From positions 1 through 27,174 of IMG/VR virus record IMGVR_UViG_3300047359_000579: 27,174 nt of DNA; one strand, written 5' to 3'. A program made the position numbers and the translations under genes. This document shows positions 14,615 through 19,953 of this stretch, in pieces. The notes beneath the pieces are model-generated. The model had not been told where the DNA came from and made no database searches. It worked only from the letters and a program-made list of their open reading frames with translations. Origin of the DNA: a virus. The first letter of the stretch is position 1; the number at the start of each line of letters is the position of its first letter.

Positions 14615-15558
14615 AGCTTCTTCAAATTGTAAAGTGATCCGTATTTCTTAACGACTATTTTGTGTAGCTCGCGCTTGTGCTTTTTAATGAGCTTTTGGCG
14701 GCTTAACTCCTCCTTTACAGCAACTTCTTCGGCTTTCTCTTCCGTTGCCTTTACTTCTCCGTCATACTCCGTCAAAACGCCTGAAAACACTTCAAGCTCT
14801 ACACCTGCTTCTGTCGTGTATTTTCCGTTTTGGATTTCTACTGGCTGACCCTCTTCATCAATGGTCTTAACCTCAACGCCAGCAGCTAGTTCTTCCGCGT
14901 CGGTAACCAGCATTTGACCGTCTTCTAGCCTAGCCTCTGCGTATAGCTTGCGCTTGCCTGTCAAAAGATTCTTAATCTCAGTCAGGGTATCCATAATTGG
15001 ATTTGATCGTTTACTCATGTTTTCAATTTTGTCTACGAAATAGCCTTCAATAGAAAAGCCTTGTACCTCTTGCTCCTTGACGAATTTCCACATCTCGTCG
15101 TTCCCTACGTGGACTCGAACCATCCAAGTGCCTTCAGGTACGTTTAGTCCATAATGCTTTGATTTATCCATCTCTGGGTCAGACACTACCCAAGACTCTA
15201 CGACTGATACATTGTCGATTGCGTCCTGATGCTCAAAGGTGTGATCGTTGGTGCGGTTCTGCTTCAAATACATTTCAGCAGCTTGCTTAACTGTGTCCTT
15301 AGAGAAGTAAACGTCGTACTCCTCGTCTTTCAGCTCATCGTATCGTGGGATGTGCTTATCAGGAATTAAAGCAGGGCCAATGAGCATGCGTTTGTCCTCG
15401 TCCTCTACGCTCGCTAATGAGACAAATTGATCTTTCTTACCCTGCTTAGAGAAAAAGATGAAATTCTCCTCAATTGCAGGGTGCTTTACTAGACTGATTG
15501 CTTCTACTGCAACTTCTGATTCGTCTCCAATAAGTAGTTCAATTAGCTTACGCTCCAT
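14611..15558 (-). CDS. XkdF-like prohead serine protease with C-terminal scaffold-like extension (315 aa)
   Basis: It would cut scaffold and capsid precursors during head maturation. Residues 55-180 match the XkdF/Peptidase_U35_2 type: MLIGPALIPDKHIPRYD, NDHTFEHQD (H106/H110), SVVESWVVSD (E121), GTWMVRVHVGNDEMWKFV and VQGFSIEGYF (S169). H106 or H110 with S169 are the likely catalytic residues. Residues 200-265 form a small beta domain (LEDGQMLVTDAEE…) and the C-terminus is a charged helix (EEKAEEVAVKEELSRQKLIKKHKRE) that may act as internal scaffold. Its start carries the same leader as the array genes (AAACAACAGAGATATG), which links the array to the head genes. Confidence 0.8.
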   Translation of the reverse strand: MERKLIELLIGDESEVAVEAISLVKHPAIEENFIFFSKQGKKDQFVSLASVEDEDKRMLIGPALIPDKHIPRYDELKDEEYDVYFSKDTVKQAAEMYLKQNRTNDHTFEHQDAIDNVSVVESWVVSDPEMDKSKHYGLNVPEGTWMVRVHVGNDEMWKFVKEQEVQGFSIEGYFVDKIENMSKRSNPIMDTLTEIKNLLTGKRKLYAEARLEDGQMLVTDAEELAAGVEVKTIDEEGQPVEIQNGKYTTEAGVELEVFSGVLTEYDGEVKATEEKAEEVAVKEELSRQKLIKKHKRELHKIVVKKYGSLYNLKKL

Positions 15559-15569
15559 ATCTCTGTTGT

Positions 15570-15854
15570 TTAAACTTGGAATTGCACATAAACAATAAAA
15601 CGTCCGTTATCGTCTTCTGTCCAATAGCCAAAATCATAATACTCATCGTTCTCCATCATCTCAGGGAATTCTTCTCGAACAAAAGCATCTAATTCAAACC
15701 TTTTAATGTCATCAATAAATATGTCAAGTGCAACCTTACTTACGTAAAATGCACTCGCCCTTTCGCTTGGCAAATAACCTATGTACTCAAAACCAGTTTC
15801 ATCTGCTAAGAAGTCACCAAATGCTTCTTGCGCTCTATCGTTTGCGTATGCCAT
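15570..15854 (-). CDS. Array gene 10: acidic hypothetical protein (94 aa)
   Basis: Preceded by the shared leader. The protein (MAYANDRAQEAFGDFLADE; then YIGYLPSERASAFYVSKVAL; FVREEFPEMMENDEYYDFGYW; DDNGRFIVYVQFQV) looks like a compact alpha/beta domain with strong acidic bias. No family recognised. Its stop lies at the leader of the prohead protease. Possible anti-defence or host-takeover factor by context only. Confidence 0.6.
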   Translation of the reverse strand: MAYANDRAQEAFGDFLADETGFEYIGYLPSERASAFYVSKVALDIFIDDIKRFELDAFVREEFPEMMENDEYYDFGYWTEDDNGRFIVYVQFQV

Positions 15855-15865
15855 ATCTCTGTTGT

Positions 15866-16096
15866 TTAGCGTGTTTGCTTTACTCTAACGCCACGATAAT
15901 CATTCATCAAATCTTCCATAACCCACGCGCCTTGCTCTGTCATGTCATCCCATGTCCAAGTGAAGACTTCATTGTCAATGCGGCTTAGTTCACCTACATC
16001 CATCCAATATTGAAAATCATGATTTACCATCCAATCATCAATCCACATTTCCAAAGCGTTAAAATCAGAACCCCATCCGTAAATTTCAAATTCCAT
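15866..16096 (-). CDS. Array gene 9: tryptophan-rich acidic protein (76 aa)
   Basis: Unusually aromatic: seven tryptophans in 76 residues (GWGSDF, EMWIDDWMV, QYWMDVG, FTWTWDDM, GAWVMED). It is acidic in the middle and basic at the very end (RGVRVKQTR). No family recognised. It carries the shared leader at its own start, and its stop sits 11 nt before the next gene's start. Confidence 0.6.
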   Translation of the reverse strand: MEFEIYGWGSDFNALEMWIDDWMVNHDFQYWMDVGELSRIDNEVFTWTWDDMTEQGAWVMEDLMNDYRGVRVKQTR

Positions 16097-16107
16097 ATCT
16101 CTGTTGT

Positions 16108-16350
16108 TTAAGCGTATTCTACATTATACCCTGCACGATACAAGGCAGATTCTAACTCGTCGGCTTGTGTGTGATTTGCGTTGTATAGGAGGATTTCTAC
16201 CTCATAGCCATTTACGTATCCTACTGTTGTTATTTCCACATTACCGAGTCCACCAATTATTTGCTCGCAAAATTCTTGTAGTTCATCGGCCCTAGAGCTT
16301 TGTGAGCTTGGCGAATCAAAATAAACAACTAATTCATGCGTCAGTACCAT
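16108..16350 (-). CDS. Array gene 8: small alpha/beta protein (80 aa)
   Basis: Begins MVLTHELVVYFDSPSSQSS and alternates strands and helices (FCEQIIGGLGN; VGYVNGYEVEILLYNA; ADELESALYRAGYNVEYA), which looks like a ferredoxin-like or ACT-like fold. Its last 30 residues resemble the end of array gene 1 (GQDILEVLKANGFDANEF), suggesting the two are paralogs. Function unknown. Confidence 0.6.
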   Translation of the reverse strand: MVLTHELVVYFDSPSSQSSRADELQEFCEQIIGGLGNVEITTVGYVNGYEVEILLYNANHTQADELESALYRAGYNVEYA

Positions 16351-16360
16351 ATCTCTGTTG

Positions 16361-16639
16361 TTATGCTCTTCTGATGTAATCTAAATCATTGAGAAAGTCA
16401 TCAATGTAATCTTCTCTTCCAAAGCCTATGCCCATATAACTAACGCTGTCTTCTACGTAGTCGATGGCTTCTTGTGCTGACATACCGTCATCATTAAAAA
16501 ACGATGCTGTGATTTCAGCAAGTAGTTCTATAAACTCAAACCGATCTTGACCAACAGCAGGATTTTTGCCATATTCCAATAGCAAAGCCGATAGCAAATC
16601 GTATCGTCTTTCTTTACTGATATATAGGTCTGTCCTCAT
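16361..16639 (-). CDS. Array gene 7: helical hypothetical protein (92 aa)
   Basis: Helical, with a basic N-terminus (MRTDLYISKERRYDLLSALL) and acidic C-terminal half (AQEAIDYVEDSVSYMGIGF, DYIDDFLNDLDYIRRA). Its leader lacks the usual AT before ATG. The end (AGAAGAGCATAA) resembles that of array gene 6, a shared ten-base junction. No family recognised. Confidence 0.6.
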   Translation of the reverse strand: MRTDLYISKERRYDLLSALLLEYGKNPAVGQDRFEFIELLAEITASFFNDDGMSAQEAIDYVEDSVSYMGIGFGREDYIDDFLNDLDYIRRA

Positions 16640-16648
16640 CTCTGTTGT

Positions 16649-16876
16649 TTATGCTCTTTTAATTATGTCTTCCAGAATACCTACTGAAATCTTGTATCCG
16701 TATGGTCGGGCTTCTAGAAGCAATTCAATCATTTCTTCGCAGTATTCACTCTGTCCATAATAAATATTATCTTCAAGTTCAATGGCTGTTACTCTACCCG
16801 TTACCCATGTAAGCATTTCTTTGGAGTTTAAAGTCCTAAGCAATGTGCGTATTTCTGAGGGATACGGGATAAACAT
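16649..16876 (-). CDS. Array gene 6: hypothetical protein (75 aa)
   Basis: MFIPYPSEIRTLLRTL at the N-terminus, a strand-like WVTGRVTAIELED, YCEEMIELLLEARPYGYK and a C-terminal helix ILEDIIKRA. Less acidic than its neighbours. The shared leader is complete (AAACAACAGAGATATG). No family recognised. Confidence 0.6.
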   Translation of the reverse strand: MFIPYPSEIRTLLRTLNSKEMLTWVTGRVTAIELEDNIYYGQSEYCEEMIELLLEARPYGYKISVGILEDIIKRA

Positions 16877-16887
16877 ATCTCTGTTGT

Positions 16888-17133
16888 TTATAGGTAATCT
16901 ATTTCTACGTCTGGCTCTTGATTTTCCAAGTCATCCATGACCTCAAACAGGAAGTCTTCGTCGTCCAAATCTAAATAACCCGTCACCTCGACCATTCTTC
17001 GCATGTCACCACGATCTGCATCTGCATAACCGTAATCATCTATGGAAATATCCAAATCACCTTCGCCTGCACCACGTGAGTCTAGGTAATCATGTACTTC
17101 GTTAAACGATAAGCCTTTTATTACAATAGTCAT
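16888..17133 (-). CDS. Array gene 5: highly acidic protein, DNA-mimic candidate (81 aa)
   Basis: By count 25 of 81 residues are Asp or Glu against five Lys/Arg, so the net charge is near -20. The acidic residues are spread along the chain (DLDISIDDYGYADADRGD; DLDDEDFLFEVMDDLEN). The short N-terminal segment (MTIVIKGLSFNEVHDYL) looks structured. Such charge density on a small protein is the hallmark of DNA-mimic inhibitors (Ocr, ArdA, some anti-CRISPRs), but no family is recognised. Confidence 0.6.
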   Translation of the reverse strand: MTIVIKGLSFNEVHDYLDSRGAGEGDLDISIDDYGYADADRGDMRRMVEVTGYLDLDDEDFLFEVMDDLENQEPDVEIDYL

Positions 17134-17145
17134 ATCTCTGTTGTT

Positions 17146-17340
17146 TTATAATCTCCCAAATCTTTCTAACATATCATACAACGCATCGTACATCTCGTCC
17201 CGTTCTGTCCGTGAAGCGTTTACCGCTAAACGCCATTCTTTTAATACGTCATGCATTACGTCACTAGGACTCATGCCGTAATCACGAGCATAATCTAACG
17301 TCAGCAAGTAGTTTTCTTTTAACTCATTTTCGAAAGACAT
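17146..17340 (-). CDS. Array gene 4: all-helical small protein (64 aa)
   Basis: Begins MSFENELKENYLLTLDYARDYG, with MSPSDVMHDVLKEWRLAV and a final helix (ERDEMYDALYDMLERFGRL). All-helical, mildly acidic. Shared leader complete. The gap to the previous gene's stop (17341-17367) is 27 nt, longer than elsewhere in the array. No family recognised. Confidence 0.6.
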   Translation of the reverse strand: MSFENELKENYLLTLDYARDYGMSPSDVMHDVLKEWRLAVNASRTERDEMYDALYDMLERFGRL

Positions 17341-17367
17341 ATCTCTGTTGTTTAGTAAGTATAAATG

Positions 17368-17619
17368 TTAAATGCCATAGTTGCTGGTTGTGTAAGCGTA
17401 ATCTTCAATGGCATCTTCTAATTGACGCAGAAACTGAGGAGTTAAAAACCGATATGCATTCCACTCATTTAAAATTAAGTGCATACGCATTGGTGTGTCA
17501 TCGTATAGTGCATCGGCAAGTTTAGACACAACATCTTCTGCCCAATCCAAATGAGCAGGTATGTTTCGCACTTGCTCATAGATTTCAGAAATTAAATTAT
17601 CTAATTGGTTAAAATCCAT
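17368..17619 (-). CDS. Array gene 3: helical acidic protein ending in NYGI (83 aa)
   Basis: Helical: MDFNQLDNLISEIYEQV, WAEDVVSKLADALYDD, MHLILNEWNAYRF, LRQLEDAIEDYAYTTSNYGI. The final NYGI and stop share a 15-nt sequence with the end of the 13638-13907 gene, and just past its stop lies a fossil-like ATGGCATTTAA that equals the start of the next gene at that other place. Shared leader present. Function unknown. Confidence 0.6.
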   Translation of the reverse strand: MDFNQLDNLISEIYEQVRNIPAHLDWAEDVVSKLADALYDDTPMRMHLILNEWNAYRFLTPQFLRQLEDAIEDYAYTTSNYGI

Positions 17620-17630
17620 ATCTCTGTTGT

Positions 17631-17870
17631 TTAGTACAATTCTATGACAATACTTTTATCCGACTCGCTTGTCATGTCATAATCTCTAAACCCTAAATCC
17701 TGTACTATTTGTCTAATGTCATATCCCCACTCACGGAGGTCACCAGCACCGTTTCTATAAATTACTACTTCAGCAGTTCCGTACGACAGCAGAGCCCCGT
17801 ATTCGATCATATAACCTAGACGTTCTACTTCGTCCATAAAGGCATCTAATTCTCTTTGTGTTACTTGCAT
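17631..17870 (-). CDS. Array gene 2: alpha/beta acidic protein (79 aa)
   Basis: MQVTQRELDAFMDEVERLGY then EVVIYRNGAGDLREWGYD and IRQIVQDLGFRDYDM, ending SIVIELY. It looks like a small beta-alpha-beta domain related in outline to array genes 1 and 8. Its leader differs by one base from the consensus. Function unknown. Confidence 0.6.
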   Translation of the reverse strand: MQVTQRELDAFMDEVERLGYMIEYGALLSYGTAEVVIYRNGAGDLREWGYDIRQIVQDLGFRDYDMTSESDKSIVIELY

Positions 17871-17881
17871 ATCTCTTTTGT

Positions 17882-18073
17882 TTAAAATTCGTTTGCGTCA
17901 AAACCGTTTGCCTTCAATACCTCAAGGATGTCTTGACCATAACGTGAGTCATCAACTTCCACAACACAGGCCATCATGCCCTTACTTCTATAGTGAAGTA
18001 CAAACACATCAAGATCGTGCAGCTTCAATACATGCTCTACATCTCGCCAGTGTTCGTGTACTAAAATATCCAT
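17882..18073 (-). CDS. Array gene 1: first small gene after the promoter (63 aa)
   Basis: I take the start at ATG 18073 (MDILVHEHWRDVEHVLKLHD) because the promoter at 18091-18121 puts the transcript start near 18083; the frame reaches 18121 but that start would lie inside the promoter. The protein alternates strands and helices (VFVLHYRSKGMMACVVEVDD) and ends EVLKANGFDANEF, resembling array gene 8. Leader ATAAACAG is related to, not identical with, the shared one. Confidence 0.6.
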   Translation of the reverse strand: MDILVHEHWRDVEHVLKLHDLDVFVLHYRSKGMMACVVEVDDSRYGQDILEVLKANGFDANEF

Positions 18074-18090
18074 CTGTTTATCTTTATAGC

Positions 18091-18121
18091 AAAATATACA
18101 TAAATTTATACATATTTGCAA
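18091..18121 (-). promoter_or_regulatory. Promoter of the small-gene array and head genes
   Basis: On the minus strand TTG (18121-18119) is followed after 20 nt by TATATTTT (18098-18091), seven of eight matches to TAnnTTTG. It lies between the tape-measure stop and the first array gene, in an AT-rich stretch. It would drive the array, protease, ArdA-like gene, scaffold, capsid and tail-tube-like gene to the terminator at 10665-10698. Confidence 0.6.
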
Positions 18122-18123
18122 GC

Positions 18124-18154
18124 AAGTAGTAAGTTTTTGATGTACTTCCTACTT
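18124..18154. promoter_or_regulatory. Inverted repeat just upstream of the array promoter
   Basis: AAGTAGTAAGT (18124-18134) pairs with ACTTCCTACTT (18144-18154) with one mismatch and a nine-base loop. It lies directly before the -33 element on the minus strand. No T-tract follows, so an operator or activator site is more likely than a strong terminator. Confidence 0.45.
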
Positions 18155-18170
18155 ATAAATATACTCAGAC

Positions 18171-19796
18171 TCATAGGTGTAACCTTTTTTCCAATGACCC
18201 CTGAGCTTGCATTTGACCCTGCAATTCACTTTGTACTATAAACGCTTGATTAGCTTGTGGTAAGGATAGTTGGCGATCGCCTGACATTTGCGGCACTAAT
18301 GATTGCGTCATACCCCCACTTCCTCGACCTCCTCCTCCACTACCCAATCCTCCCGTACTTGCGCCTGCTTGATTCAGTATGCCCTTTACCTGTGCAAAAG
18401 AACTCATTACAATACCAACTAACTGCGCTATCAAAATAGGTGTAACAATAGGAGCTGCTGGTCCAGAAGCTGTGGCTGCTACTGTCGCTGCTGTAATGGC
18501 AGATGAAACAGCTTGCGCTTGAGACAACAAAATGCTAGTAATAGCAAATGCCTTTTGTGCTTCTGAGCCGTCCGTAGCTAATCGTTCAAGCTGGCTGCTA
18601 ATATTCTCTGCGGCCCTTAGCCCTTCTTGCCTTGCTGCACCCGTCAAGCGTATTCCCTCTATTGCAATTGCTGTCGCTCTTTGATTTGCTAGAACCTCAG
18701 CGTCACTAGCGTCCAATATTTCTTGGGTTTTCTGGTCTAAAAACGCATCGAGGTCATCTAATTGGCGTTGGTAGCTGTCGCGTTTCTGCTGTTCAATTTC
18801 TTGATCGCGATTGAACTGGTCCATTGCAAAATCATCAAACTCCTCGTCTTCGCTTTCCTTTTCTAACTGTCGAATTTGTTCGTCTATGCTGGCCCTTTCC
18901 TTTTCTAGCCTTAAACGCTCTACCTCTGCTTCTCTCTGTAATCTAGCCGCTTCATTTTGCCGCTCGATTTCTTTAGTTCGCTCTGCCTCGATTGCAAGTT
19001 GTTGCAGTATAAGCCCGTTGAACTCTTCTTTTAAGTCATTAATTTCGTTGTCAATGTCCGCTTGTGCCTCGTCTACTTTTTGCGCACGCTGTCGCTTACT
19101 TAACAATAGGTCTAACGTAGTCAAAGCATCGTCTGCTGTTTGTCTACGCTTCTCTTCAATAGCTTGTAATGTTTTCTGCTGTTGCGCTTGTAAACCCTCA
19201 AGTTCTATCTGACGTTGGACCGCTAAATTGAATCGCTCTAAACCGTCTGCCGTTGAGATGTCGAGGTTCTGTACTTCTCTTAACCTAGCACCCATCGTAG
19301 CCAAAGCCTGATTACGCAGATCGGCACTTGCTGTGCTGTCATTGACCGAATCAATATATTGCTGATTGGCTGTGACGTATGAGTTTATTGCTGTAGTTCC
19401 TGCCTCTACACGCTTGTTGTACTCCTCTTGTTTTTTATCGACACCCGTGAGGAGATTTGTAATAGTCTCCCAATTCTCAATAAGCGACTCTAACGCTAAA
19501 ATCAATAAGCCGATGCCTAATCCAGCAAACGCGCCTTTTAGAAATTTTAGGCTACGACCCAACCGACCCACCGCACGCTGGGTAGATTGAAACTTCCGAA
19601 TCATCATCTGGATGTTTCGAGGCAACAAACCACTAAACAAGTTGGCAAAATTACCAAACTCCTTTGAGCTTGCGCTGGCAGCTTTTTTGGATTTTCTCTT
19701 TAACTCTTCAACCTCATCACCTACCTCCTTAATATTTTGCTTCGCGTCTTCGACCTCTGCGACAACCTTCGCTTCTACGTTTATCGGTTTAGCCAT
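18171..19796 (-). CDS. Tail tape-measure protein (541 aa)
   Basis: It sets tail length and lies in the tail lumen. Residues 110-415 are long charged helices with coiled-coil character (QIELEGLQAQQQKTLQAIEE; AARLQREAEVERLRLEKERA). Hydrophobic segments at about 85-106 (LKGAFAGLGIGLLILALESL) and 424-473 (SQAQAVSSAITAATVAAT…LIAQLVGIVMSSF) could enter the host membrane. A Gly-rich hinge (SGGGGRGSGG) and a C-terminal FIVQSELQGQMQAQGSLEKR end, as in Bacteroidota siphophages, follow. At about 0.15 nm per residue the tail would be near 80 nm. Confidence 0.85.
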   Translation of the reverse strand: MAKPINVEAKVVAEVEDAKQNIKEVGDEVEELKRKSKKAASASSKEFGNFANLFSGLLPRNIQMMIRKFQSTQRAVGRLGRSLKFLKGAFAGLGIGLLILALESLIENWETITNLLTGVDKKQEEYNKRVEAGTTAINSYVTANQQYIDSVNDSTASADLRNQALATMGARLREVQNLDISTADGLERFNLAVQRQIELEGLQAQQQKTLQAIEEKRRQTADDALTTLDLLLSKRQRAQKVDEAQADIDNEINDLKEEFNGLILQQLAIEAERTKEIERQNEAARLQREAEVERLRLEKERASIDEQIRQLEKESEDEEFDDFAMDQFNRDQEIEQQKRDSYQRQLDDLDAFLDQKTQEILDASDAEVLANQRATAIAIEGIRLTGAARQEGLRAAENISSQLERLATDGSEAQKAFAITSILLSQAQAVSSAITAATVAATASGPAAPIVTPILIAQLVGIVMSSFAQVKGILNQAGASTGGLGSGGGGRGSGGMTQSLVPQMSGDRQLSLPQANQAFIVQSELQGQMQAQGSLEKRLHL

Positions 19797-19953
19797 TTTC
19801 TAGTGTAAGTTTAATTTTGCGCCACAACTTGCCGTCTAAAGAATAGCGACCATACCATTGCTTGTACAAGGGGCTACCTTTATATATACGCTTGTTCATT
19901 AGGTCGATTGTCGGTATGATGCCGCGACCAACGTTATTCATAAAGTCTTTCAT
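19789..19953 (-). CDS. Small basic protein between tail-hub and tape-measure genes (54 aa)
   Basis: The frame starts at ATG 19953 in a TAATG junction with the preceding gene's stop and ends with TAA at 19789-19791, overlapping the tape-measure start by 8 nt. The protein (MKDFMNNVGRGIIPTIDLMN then KRIYKGSPLYKQWYGRY and GKLWRKIKLTLENG) is basic and aromatic. Both junctions suggest that it is translated. Function unknown; a small tail-assembly factor is possible. Confidence 0.55.
   Translation of the reverse strand: MKDFMNNVGRGIIPTIDLMNKRIYKGSPLYKQWYGRYSLDGKLWRKIKLTLENG

Larger units (their letters stand above)
15556..17883 (-). repeat. Ten copies of a shared translation leader before small genes and the protease
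   Basis: On the minus strand each start in this region reads AAACAACAGAGAT-ATG, written on the plus strand as CAT-ATCTCTGTTGTTT. Copies begin (plus strand, at CAT) at 15556, 15852, 16094, 16348, 16637, 16874, 17131, 17338, 17617 and 17868. The 16637 copy lacks the AT before ATG, the 16348 copy ends one base short and the 17868 copy has one changed base. Spacing between copies is 207-296 bp. The upstream gene's stop usually sits within or next to the leader. A related ATAAACAG precedes the first gene at 18073. Confidence 0.85.

Noticed and set aside
15556-17883. Regularly spaced direct repeats that look like a CRISPR array
   Set aside because: The spacing is 207-296 bp, each interval is an open reading frame and every repeat ends in a start codon; no cas genes are present.
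17882-18121. Longer 79-aa version of array gene 1
   Set aside because: The upstream ATG falls within the promoter, so the transcript would begin after it.
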